Positions 36,627 through 47,400 of a stretch of DNA of 64,000 bases are shown one piece after another. The stretch is taken from positions 62,001-126,000 of the forward strand of contig CAVRHO010000009.1 in the NCBI GenBank assembly GCA_963721065.1, in the 5' to 3' direction. The notes under the pieces were generated by a model that was not told the origin of the DNA, did no database searches, and saw only the letters and a list, made by a program, of their open reading frames with translations. Each line of letters starts with the position of its first letter. The first letter of the stretch is position 1. The stretch is from CAWBLP01 sp963721065. GTDB taxonomy: Bacteria > Pseudomonadota > Alphaproteobacteria > Acetobacterales > Acetobacteraceae. The translations under genes and the position numbers were made by a program.

Positions 36627-37231
36627 TCGGCTTCCTCCGCCCCGGCTGTGCCGGCCAGCGCACGTGCTCGCACCAACTCCTCCGGCGTATTGACGTTCAG
36701 GAACCGGTCCCACGGACCAGCCGGGAAATCAACCCGCCGGGTGCCGATCGCTCCGGCGAAACGGGCCACGTTGCGTGGCCCCGGTGCGGAAAGCAGCGCC
36801 CGCAGTTGCTCGCGCACCGCGACGGGCCACAGCGCCACCAGGTGATGCACCCGCCCGCCGCTGCTGACGCAGGCGGGCGGCGGCGCCAGGAAAGCGGGCA
36901 GCCCCGCCGGCACGAAGGGCGTGTCGCCTGGCACGGTGAACAGCGCCTCCGCCCCGGCCGCCGCGGCCCAGTCCAGCCCGGCCAGCACCCCGGCCAGCGG
37001 CCCCTCACCGGCAAACCGACCGTCGGGCAGCACCGGCACGCCGTAGTCGGCGAAACGGGACAGATCCCCGTTGGCGCTGATCGCCAGGGCCGCAACATCC
37101 TGCCGGAGCGCGGCGATGATCCGCGCCAGCATCGGCACGCCGCCCACCTGCAGCAGCGGTTTGTCGCCGCCGCCCAGCCGACGCGCCGCGCCGCCGGCCA
37201 GGATGACGGCCGCGATGCGGTCAGCGCTCAT
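36623..37231 (-). CDS. mobA: Molybdenum cofactor guanylyltransferase MobA
   Basis: 202 residues. It has the nucleotidyltransferase P-loop LAGGAARRLGGGDKPLL and the signature PDGRFAGEGPLAGVLAGL, then VPGDTPFVP and FLNVNTPEEL near the end. It adds GMP to molybdopterin to form the bis-MGD precursor. It is first of a mobA-nadX-small membrane protein operon, coupled by ATGA to nadX. tRNA-His lies 31 bases upstream on the same strand. Confidence 0.93.
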   Translation of the reverse strand: MSADRIAAVILAGGAARRLGGGDKPLLQVGGVPMLARIIAALRQDVAALAISANGDLSRFADYGVPVLPDGRFAGEGPLAGVLAGLDWAAAAGAEALFTVPGDTPFVPAGLPAFLAPPPACVSSGGRVHHLVALWPVAVREQLRALLSAPGPRNVARFAGAIGTRRVDFPAGPWDRFLNVNTPEELVRARALAGTAGAEEAE

Positions 37232-37262
37232 TGGCGGTATCGCCGTGACAATGGAAGAAAGG

Positions 37263-37339
37263 TGGGGCGAGCAACGGGACTCGAACCCGTGACATCCAGG
37301 ACCACAACCTGGCGCTCTACCAACTGAGCTATGCCCGCC
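37263..37339 (-). tRNA. tRNA-His (GTG anticodon)
   Basis: The minus strand folds as a cloverleaf: acceptor GCGGGCA/TGCTCGC, D-arm GCTCAGTTGGTAGAGC, anticodon stem CCAGG-TTGTGGT-CCTGG with anticodon GTG, and T-arm ACGGGTTCGAGTCCCGT. An extra 5' G (37339) opposite the discriminator C is the G-1:C73 pair that identifies tRNA-His. The CCA end is encoded. The 173 bases between it and the glucokinase stop hold a 14-base tandem repeat (GTCAGGTGCTTCCC, about 37484-37511) but no gene. Confidence 0.97.
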
Positions 37340-37512
37340 ATCCAGGCGGCGCTATTTGCCTGCTCGACCGGCCATCGTCAATGTCACCGGGGCGACGAAG
37401 TGCCGGCGCCGGCGGAAAAGCCGCGCCCGGGCCGCCCCTGGCCGCGATCTGCACAGAAGCCCTGTCCCGTCAGCCCCTGCTCCCTCAGGTGCTTCCCGTC
37501 AGGTGCTTCCCA

Positions 37513-38256
37513 TCAGGCGTTGGCCACCACCCCGTCCAGCGCCGGGTCCCACAGCCGGATGCCGCCGGTGATCCCGGCCTGGTTCGGCACCGTGCGCACG
37601 TTCGGCGGCAGGTCGCCGGTCAGGCGCTTGGCGTTGCCGCCGCCGATCAGCAGCACATCGTAGTTCACCAGCGTGTCCAGCCAGCCGATCGCCTTGCGCA
37701 CCCGCTTGTTCCAGCGCTTCGTCCCGACCCGCCGCAGCGCCGCATTGCCCAGCCACTCATCGTAGGTGTGGCCCTTGTGGGACGGATGCTGGCTGAGCTC
37801 CAGGTGCGGCGCCGGCCGGCCGTCGTCGAACAGGGCGAAGCCCATGCCGGTGCCCAGCGTGATCACGCATTCCAGGCCGGAGCCGGCGATCACCCCCAGC
37901 CCCTGAACCGTGGCATCGTTCAGCATACGCGCCGGCTTGCCCAGGCGCTGGCTCAGCATGACCGCGAGCGAACAGCCCCGCCAGGCCTCGGTGCCCAGGT
38001 TCGGCGCGGTCAGCACGTTGCCATGCCGCACCACCCCGGGGAACCCGATCGAGATGCGGTCGAAGGCGCCGAGCTGCGCCACCAGTTGCAACAGGCCGTC
38101 GAGGACCAACTCCGGCGTGGCCGGGTCCGGCGTGTCGATGCGCTGCGGCGGTTCGGTCATCACGCCCTGTGTATCCAGCACGCTCGCCTTCAGGCGGGTG
38201 CCACCGATATCGATCGCCAGGGTCAGCGGACCGGCGGAGCGGGAAGCATCGTTCAT
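37513..38256 (-). CDS. ppgK: Polyphosphate glucokinase-like ROK family kinase
   Basis: 247 residues. The phosphate-binding motif is LAIDIGGTRLKASV, then IGFPGVVRHGNVLTAPNLG and the second nucleotide loop LGTGMGFALF. The pattern and short length match bacterial polyphosphate glucokinases, which phosphorylate glucose with polyphosphate or ATP. The start overlaps the stop of the upstream MetX-like gene (ATGA). Confidence 0.85.
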   Translation of the reverse strand: MNDASRSAGPLTLAIDIGGTRLKASVLDTQGVMTEPPQRIDTPDPATPELVLDGLLQLVAQLGAFDRISIGFPGVVRHGNVLTAPNLGTEAWRGCSLAVMLSQRLGKPARMLNDATVQGLGVIAGSGLECVITLGTGMGFALFDDGRPAPHLELSQHPSHKGHTYDEWLGNAALRRVGTKRWNKRVRKAIGWLDTLVNYDVLLIGGGNAKRLTGDLPPNVRTVPNQAGITGGIRLWDPALDGVVANA

Positions 38257-39285
38257 GCGGCAGCGTCCAGTCGGTTCATGAAGTCACGCAGCGCCGGGGC
38301 CCATTTCGCGGCATCCGCGCCGGAAGCAAGATGGCCCTGCTCGCTGTCGATCTCGAAATAGGTGGCGTCCACGCCGGCGGCGCGCAGGGCGGCGGTCACC
38401 TCCGGCGCCAGGCTGGGCGGGAACAGCGCGTCGGTGCGCGACAGGACATACAGGACCGGGACGCGGATGCGGTCCAGCCGGTCCGTCACATCATAGAACT
38501 CCGCCGCCCGGCCCAGAATCAGCATGGAGTTGGCATCGAACGCCCCGGCCCACTGGGCGGCGAGGCGATGAACCGCCTCCTCCCGCGCCGCCTTGTCGGG
38601 GATCTTGTCGGCCAGCAATTCCATCATGCCGTAGCGCTTCAGCGTCTCCACGCGCAGCGCGGTCATGCTCGCCGCCATCCCGCCCGTGCCGTAATAGTCG
38701 CCGCCGTTCCAGTTGGGATCGCGGGCGAAGCGGGCACGCAGCTCGGTGGTCATGTCCCGCCGGTGCTTCGGCGCCGAGACCACCGGCACGATGCCGTCCA
38801 TGAAGTCCGGGAAGGTCACCGCCCACTGGAACGCCTGGAACCCGCCATAGGACGGCCCGACCACCGCGCGCAGGTGCTTCACCCCCAAATGCTGCAAGCA
38901 GCCGGTGCTGCGCGGTGACGATATCGGTCACGGTGATCTCCGGGAACGAGGACCCGTACGGCTTGCCGGTGCGCGGGTCGATCGAGGCGGCGTTGGTGGA
39001 CCCGAAGCTGGACCCCAGCATGTTGGACGCGACCACATAATACCGGTCGGTATCGATCGGCGCCCCGGGCCCGACCAGCGTGCTCCACGCGCCTTCCGAG
39101 GAGCCGGCGCCCGGCTCGATCATCTGGTGGCCGCTGGTATAGCCATGCGTCACCAGCACGGCGTTCCGCCCGTCCGCCGCCAGTCGGCCGCGGGTGGTAT
39201 AGGCGATGGTGACCTCCGGCAGGGTTCCGCCGCGCTCCAGCGGGAAGTCGGCGAACGTGTAGCGGTCGCGCACGAGATCGGTCAC
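38253..39285 (-). CDS. MetX-like alpha/beta hydrolase (homoserine O-acyltransferase family), frameshifted
   Basis: About 343 residues when repaired. The N-terminal part (YTFADFPLERGGTLPEVTIAYTTRG) and the nucleophile elbow GPSYGGFQAFQW are of the MetX/homoserine acetyltransferase family; Asp (SRTDALFPP) and His (EQGHLASG) complete the triad. Coding breaks at 38891-38900: the first frame ends IVTAQHRLL and the second resumes QHLGVKHLRAVVGPSYGG. Removing one A from CTGCAAGCAG restores it. Whether it acylates homoserine or is a related esterase cannot be decided. It is coupled to the glucokinase gene downstream. Confidence 0.8.
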
Positions 39286-39408
39286 GGCGACATCCTCCAG
39301 CCTGATGCTCGGGCGTCGAGGCCCGGTCCAGACCGTGCCATTCCTGCGCCAGACGCGCCAGAGGGTTGGAGCTTCCGAACGAATCCCCCGGAGCTTCCCT
39401 GCCTGCCC

Positions 39409-41182
39409 CTACTGCACCAGCGCCTGGCTGCGCACCAGGCGCGCGTACAGCCCGTCCTCCGCCATCAGCGCGGCATGCGTTCCCTGCTCGACCGCATGCC
39501 CGTCGGACACCACCACCACCAGGTCCGCATCCCGCACCGTGGACAACCGGTGCGCGACCACGATCGTGGTGCGGCCCTTGCGCAGGCGCGCGAGCGCCTC
39601 CTGCACCGCCGCTTCGCTTTCCGTATCCAGCGCGCTGGTCGCCTCGTCCAGCAACAGGATGCGCGGATTGCGCAGTAGCGCGCGCGCCAGGGCCACCCGC
39701 TGGCGCTGGCCGCCGGACAGGCGCTGGCCGCCGGGACCGACGCGGGTCGCATAGCCTTCCGGCAGTGCCGCGATGAAATCGGCCGCCGCGGCGGCGCGCG
39801 CGGCCGCCTCCACCTCGGCCTCACTCGCGTCCAGCCGTCCCATGCGGATGTTCGCCGCCACCGAATCGTCGAACAGCAACGCGTCCTGCCCGACATAGGC
39901 GATCGCGTCGCGCAGGCTCGCCAGCGTCACCTGCCGCAGGTCCGCGCCATCCACCCGTACCGCCCCGCCGGTGACGTCATGCAGCCGCGGGATCAGCGCC
40001 AGCGCCGTCGATTTCCCGGCGCCCGACGGCCCGACCAGCGCCACCGTCCGGCCGGGCAACGCCTCGAAGCTCAGCCCGCGCAGCGCGCCGCGGCCGTCGG
40101 CATAAAAGAAGTGCACGTCGTCGAACACCACATGTCCCGGCCCGGCCGGCAGTTCGATCGCATCCGGGGCGTCGGTGACCTGTGCCCGTTCATCCAGCAC
40201 GCTGAAAACACGGCTCAGCCCGGCCAACCCCTCCTGCAAGGCCGCGTTCAGCGAGCCCAGCGCACGCAGCGGGCGGGCGGCGATCAGCAGCGCGGCGACG
40301 AAACCGGTGAAATTGCCGATCGTCTGGGTGCCCAGGGCGGCGCGCCAGCCGGCGAATCCGATCACCGCCGCAACGGCCGCACCCCCCAGAACCTCCAGCA
40401 CCGGATCGATACGCGCCCGGCTTTTGCTCATGCGGAACAACGCCCGGTAGAGCTGTGTGAAGGCGTGTTCCGCGCGTTCGGCCTCGCTCGCCTCCAGCCG
40501 GTAGGCGCGCACGGTGCGGGCCTGGCCGAAGCTCTCGTTCAACAGCGCCGAGGTCTCGCCCATCCGCTCCTGCATGCCGCCCGAGGCGCTGCGGACGCGG
40601 CGGCCGATGCGCTGGATGGGCACGGCGGCCAGCGGATAAACCGCCGCCGCGATCAGCGACAGCAGCCAGTCCAGGTACAGCATCGAAACCGCCAGGCTGA
40701 GTGACGGTCACCGCGTCGGCGATGCCGTTCACCGCCCGGGTCAGCGCCTCGCGGATGATCGATGCATCGGTGGTGAACCGCACCGCGAGCTGTGCCGGCG
40801 ATTCGCGTTCCAGCCGAGCCAGGTCGGACTGGGTGAGGTGGGCGAACATGCGACCCTGCAGGGTGCGGATCACCTGCAGCACCACCTCCTGCACCTGGAC
40901 GTTCTGGAGATACTGCGCCGCCGCCTTGACGCTGGTGACCACCAGCACCAGCGCCGGGATCTGGTACAGGATGCGCCGGTCCTTGTTGGTGAACATCTGG
41001 AACGCGTGATCGATCACCACCGGATACAGCGCCGTGGCACCGGCCATGAGCCCGGTGAGGACCAGGATCAGCAGCAACCGCGCCTTGTAGTGACGGATAT
41101 GCTCGTTCCACAGCCGCCGCAGTAGCGTCAGCGTGCTGTCGTTGGCATCCGTCAGTGAAGTGACCGTCGTTCTGGCATCCAT
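39409..41182 (-). CDS. MsbA-like ABC transporter, fused permease and ATPase (frameshifted)
   Basis: About 590 residues when repaired. The permease half has membrane helices near ARLLLILVLTGLMAGATALY and WLLSLIAAAVYPLAAVPI. The ATPase half has Walker A GPSGAGKST (about 384), signature LSGGQRQRVALARAL, Walker B ILLLDEATSALD and the H-loop VAHRLSTV. Closest in style to MsbA-type lipid A/lipid exporters. The frame breaks at about 40690-40700, between NGIADAVTVT and LAVSMLYLDWLLS; one extra base would explain it. It is divergent from the giant repeat protein. Lipid A export would suit a host with kdsB and hldE, but this is inference. Confidence 0.82.
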
Positions 41183-41404
41183 GCCGCGCCGTCTAACAGG
41201 CAGACGCGCATCATGCCAGGGGACAAGGTCTGACGTTTGGATTCCCGGTTCGTTCCAGAAACCCTGTCTGCAGATTTCTGCATGCCGCTAACTTTTGATC
41301 AAGAGATGGCTGTCATTGTTCCCGACAATTCGACGCGCGACGGCGAGTTCCCTCGACATCAATGCCGGAGCCGGTCGATTGGGCCACGCAGGGAATACCT
41401 CGAC

Positions 41405-44400
41405 ATGAGCACACAGACCTATACGGTCGCGCAGGCGCTGCAGACGACGGCCAGCGGCATCACCGTTGTCGATACGCCGATCAATATTGCCGACGCCATT
41501 GGCAACAGCGATCTGCTGTCGCGTGTCAGTCTGTTCACCCTGAGTGGTGATGCCGCGGTCGATGCGTACCGCGCCGAGGCACTCTATACGCTCGGCAGCG
41601 CGTTCAGCCTTGGCGGCTACAGTTTGACGATTCGCGACACCGTCGGTTCCCTGACGTTTGCCGGCAACGCCCAGGCGCCGCTCGTGGGCACTTCAGTCCA
41701 GGTGGTTGACACTGCCGCCGATATCCTGGCGGCGGCCAACAACCCCATCATCCATGGCGCCGACACGATTTCAGTCGTCACCGACTCCACGCTGACCCTG
41801 GCCCAACTGCAACTGCTGGAGACGTGGCCCCACTTCACTGCATCCGGCACAATCATCACCCTGGCGGATACGGCGGCAAACCTGCTGGCCGTGACACCCG
41901 ATATCGCGAAGCCCGCCCTGCAGGTCTACGAAGTCGCGGTCGATTCGACCGTTTCCGCGGCCGATGCCGTCACGCTTTCGGCGCTGCCGGGTTTCACCAT
42001 CGCGTCGGGCACCACGCTGACAATCTCCGACTCGCTCGCCAGCATGAACAGCTTCAGCCTGTCGCATCTTGCGCTTGCGACGATGCCGGGCGTGGCATTG
42101 CAGGTCAGCGACAGCATCGGCAACCTGGTCAACGGCACTGCGACCCTGACCACACTGACCGGTGCGTTCCCCGCCATGTCGGTCGTGCCCGCACCCGGCC
42201 AGACCGTGACGGCAAGCCAGCTCGCCGACCTGCAGACGGTACCGAACTTTTCCACGACAGCCGGCCATACGCTGACCGTTGCCGACACCATGGCGAACCT
42301 GCTGGCGCTGTCGGCGGCACAGATCGCGCTGGTGCAGGATTCGCATCTGCTTTCCAGTGAAACCGCATCTGTCGCGCAGGTGCAGCAACTGTCCACCCTG
42401 CCGGGATTCACGGCCGGCAGCGGCAACCAGCTATCCGTTTCGGATAGTATCGTCCACCTGGCCGAACTGACCCCGGCACAGACGGCGCTGCTGACCAACC
42501 TCACGGCCGATGACACGGTGGCAAACCTGGTCGCCGCCCTGGCGACCAATGCGCCGGCCTTCAGTGCAATCACCCATGTCACGGCCGAACTGGACAGCGG
42601 CAGCTACACGGTCGCGCAACTGACCCAGCTCGGCCAGTTGGCCAATCTTGGCGAACTGACCCTGGCGCCGACCGCCAATGGCACGTCACTGCACGTGGTG
42701 GACACGCTGCAGGACATCGCCGCAGGCGCCAGTACGTTGTCGCTGCTGCAACAGGCCGGCGATGTCACCGTCACCGCGACCAACGACCACAGCATTCTCT
42801 CCGCCAGTGACGCGGCTGCGCTGGTCGCCGTGCCGGGCATGAACCCCAGTGACTACACGCTTGCCGTCTCCGATACCGGACCGGCAATCAGTGCGGTTGC
42901 GGATTCCATCTTCAATCACGGCTTCCAGTCGATCACCGTCACCTCGGGCACGCTTGCCGTTCCGCTGGCGGACCTGCTGGATCCGACCCTGCACTTCGCG
43001 CCGGGCGGCGCCGCGGAAGCGGCGCAACTGAGCAGCAGCGCCACGGTGGACACCGCCACGCTGGCCGAACTCGCGGCCCTGCCGGCATTCGGCGTTGCCG
43101 GCGCAGCAACACTGACCGTCCAGGACACCGCGGAAGCACTGGCCGCGCACGAAGCGACAGTGGCGCAGTATGCCGGCGCCGTGCGGATGACCGATTTGCC
43201 GAACCTGACGGCGGCCGAGGCGACGCAGCTTGCGGACCTGCGCAGTGCCGTCGGCGCGACACATTTCAGCCTGGGCGGCAACTTCGTCCTGATCGCCAAC
43301 TCGGCGGCCAACCTGATCAACCCGGCCAACAATGCCGGCGTCACCCTGGCTGCCTCGATCACCCTGGCCGACGACGCGCGCGTCAGCGCCGCCCAGGCAA
43401 CACAACTCGTCGCGCTTGGCCCGAAATTCTCACCAGGCAGCGCCACGCTGATCCTTTCCGACACCGCAGCGAACCTCACCGGCCTGACCAGCAACCCGAC
43501 GAACCTGGTGACGCTGAACACCTGGCACAGCCTGGTGCTGCTCAGCGCCGACGCCACGCTGTCGGTCGCCGACGCCACCCTGCTGGCCGCCTTCAGCGGC
43601 TTCACGCCCGGGTCGCATCACCTGGTCATCAGCGACACGGCGCAGAACCTGCTGCAGGCCAGCCCCTCGTTGCTGACGATGGCGTACGCGGTCCAACTGT
43701 CCCAACCAGCCACGCTGACCGTCGCGGACGCAACCGCGCTGTCCGACCTGCACACGCAGTTCACCGGTACCAACCCGGTTACCGTTGCCGACACCCCGCT
43801 GCACCTCGCGGCCATGCCGGCAACCCTGGCCTCCTTCGTTGCGAGCGAAACACTGGCGGCCGAGACGGCAGGCAACGCCAGCCAGTTCGTGATCGACGCC
43901 GCCCAACTGGCCACGCTGGCCGCCCTGCCGAATCTCGACGCCAGCGCGTTCGCCAGCCAGATCACCCTGGCCGACACGGCCACCACACTGCTCGCCACCG
44001 CGCCCACGCTGCCCAACCTGCCGCTGGGCCTGATCGGCCATATCGTGCCGGAACTGTCGGCGGATGCCACCGTTTCGGCCAGCCAGGCCGAATCCCTGCA
44101 CGCGCTCAGCGGGTTCGTGCTGAACGGGCACAGCCTGACGATCAGCGACACCGCGCTGCACATCGCCGGCCTGGACGCGGGCACGCGGGCCATGGCGACC
44201 GATATCCAGGTCACCAGCGGCGGCAGCGCCCTCTCGGCGGCCGACTACCTGTCGCTGACCCAGCTTCCCAACTTCAGCGGCATCGGCCAGGTCGCCGTCG
44301 CCGACACCGCCAGCGCACTGCAGACGCTGGTTCCGCTGACCGCCGATCAGTTGACCCACCTGTCCAGCATCGCGGTTACGCCAGGGTCCACGGTCACCGC

Positions 44401-47400
44401 GGCGCAGGCGCAGGCGCTGACCACCCTGCCCAACCTGCAGGCCAACGGTAACGTCAGCATCGCCGATACCGCGGCGAACCTGTTGCAGGGCACCGGCGCG
44501 CAGCCCGACGACTGGGCGGGCGAACAGCTCGCCAGCCATGTCTCGCTGTCGGCCGACGCCACCATCGACGCCGCGCAGGCGGCGCAACTGGCGCAGCTCG
44601 GCTCCCGCTTCGACAACGGCGGCCACACGCTGACGGTACAGGACACGCCCACCGCGCTGCTCGCCGACGCGCAGAACCTGGCGCCGATCGCCAACCAGAT
44701 CGGCGTCACGGAGCTGGCGGCAAACGCCACCCCCTGGGTCGTATCACTCGCAACCGCCGCGCAGCTCGGCCTGCTGCCCCACTTCACCGCGGGTCCGGCC
44801 GGCGCGGTCGTCGCCGACACCGTCGCCAACATCCTGGCACCGTCCAATGCGACGCTGGTCGGCCAGGTGCCGGCCGTCACGCTCAGCGGCGATGACAGCG
44901 CCACGGTGGCGCAGGCCCAGGCACTGAATGCGCTTGCCGACTTCAGCCTGGGCACCCACGGCGCCGGGATCGCCAACCAGTTGACGATCACCGACAGCAT
45001 CGGCCACCTGGCGCAACTGGACGCCGCCACCGCGGCGATGGCCAGCGCCATCGACCTGCAGGGCAGCGGCATCGCCTCCGTCGCGCAGTTCGACGCCATC
45101 CGCGCACTGCCGAACTACAGCGACAACGGCAACCTGCTGCTGATCTCCGATACCGCGACCCACCTGCTGGCCCTGGTGGGCAGCGATGTCAGCCTGGCCT
45201 CGGCCATCATGCTGACGCCCGATCCGTCCGACTCCAGCCTCAGCGCCATGCAGGCGGAGCAACTGGCCAGCCTGCCCGGGTTCACCCCCGGCATCGCGCA
45301 GATCGGCGTGCTGGACACCGCCGCCCACCTGCTGCAGGTCACCGGCGCCGGGCCCATGCCCGACTACTGGAACGGTGAACTCGCCGCCAGCACCGTGACG
45401 CTGTCGCAGGACGCCACCGTGTCCGCCACCCAGGCCGCGGAACTCGCCCTGCTCGGCAGCCGCTTCTCGCTGGGCGGTCACACCCTGACCGTAAGCGACG
45501 GCGCGGCGGCCCTGACCTCCACGGCCAACGCGTCCGGCCTGGCCATGGCCACGACCATCGCACTGTCCGGCGACCAGACGCTGTCCGCGGCCGACGCCAC
45601 ACGGCTGGCCGGCCTGGGCGGCCTGGACAAGGCGGGCCACACGGTCACCGTCACCGACAGCGCCGCCAACCTGGCCTTTGCCGGCTATGCCGGCGGCCTG
45701 GCGCTGGCCGACACCGTGCAGCTCGGGTCCGCCACCAGCCTGGACGTCGGCGCCGCCGAGGCGCTGATCGCCCTGCCCAACTTCGCCCCCAACGCGGCCG
45801 CGCCGCTGACCATCGTCGATACGCTGTCCAACCTGCTGGACCTGGGCGCCGCGTCGCTGGCGCACAACAACGCGGTGCTGCAGGCGACCCCGATCGCGCT
45901 GTCCGCCGACACGGTCGCCACCGTGGCGCAGATGGCCGCGCTGGCCGCGCTGCCGGAATACGCGCAGTTCAGCCGCAACGGACACACCCTGACCGTCGCC
46001 GATACCGGCCAGCACCTGGCCGGCTTCATGCCGGACGCCGTTGCCGTGCCCACGGCCTATGTCATGACCGGCGACGCCACGGTAACCGCGGCGCAGGCCG
46101 ACACGCTGGCTGCGATGGCCGTGGACCTGAACGGCAACATGCTGACCGTCGCCGATACACCGGCCGCCCTGCTCGACGCCGGCAACGCGTCCGGCGTGGC
46201 GCTGGCGAACTCGCTGGCCCTGTCCGGCAATGCCACCGTCGATGCCGCCACCGCCCAGGCGCTGTCCGGGCTGGCGAACTTCAGCACCGGCGGCCACCTG
46301 CTTACCGTCAGCGACACCGCCCAGGCGCTGCTCGCCATGAACGCCGGCACCCAGCAGATGGCCAGCATGATGTCGCTGTCCGGCGACGACACGGTGGATG
46401 TCGCCGGCCTGCTGGGCCTGACCCTGTTCGGCATCAAGTTCAGCACCGCCGGGCACAACCTGGCGGTCGGTGACACCGCCGCCCATCTCGCGACGCTCAA
46501 CCCGCTGGAAACGGCACTGACCACCGCTCAGGTGCTGAACACGAACGCCACCATCACCGGCGCCGTCGCCACCCAGCTTGCCGACCTGCCGCACTTCCAG
46601 GTGGGCAGCGGCGTGTCGCTGACCGTGCAGGACAGCGTGGCCAACCTGCTGGCCCTGCCGGCCTCCGTGCAGGCGATCGCCACGGCGGAACAGCTCGCCC
46701 CCGGCGCCACCGTGACGGTGACCGCGGCGGATGCCGCGGGGCTGGCCGCGCTGCCGCACTTCTCCGCCGCCGGCAGCACGATCACCGTGGACGACACGAT
46801 CGCCGCGCTGAACAACCCGGCCGACACCGGCTGGCACAGCGTGGCCAGCGGCTACGTGGTGACCAACTCGGTCGCCAACCTGGTGGCGAACGCCAGCACC
46901 GTGCTGCTGACCGGCGCGGCCGGGGTGAACCTGCTGGGCGACACCCAGGTGGACGCGGCAACGCTGGCCACCCTGGCGTCGATCCCGCACTTCGAATCCG
47001 GCACCGCCACCCTGACCGTGGTGGACGGCCCCGCCGCGATCGCCGCCCAGGCCGCCAATATCGCCGCCTTCGCCACCACCGCGCAGGTGGACGCGTCCAC
47101 CCCGGTGACCGCCGCGCAGGCCGAACTGCTGGCCGGGCTCGACACCGCGGGCAAGCTCAGCTTCGCCACCGGCGTGCACCTGACCATACAGGACAGCTAC
47201 GCCAACCTGACCGATGCGGCGAACGCGGACGGCGTGGCCCTGGCCGGCAGCATCACGGTGCTGGACGACGTGTCGCAGGTGCTGGCCGCCACGCAGCACA
47301 ACTGGGGCAGCCAGAACCCGTTCTATGACCTGAACGCCGACGGCACGGTCACCGGCGCACAGGCCACCACGCTGAATGCGCTGGGCACCCACTTCTCGCT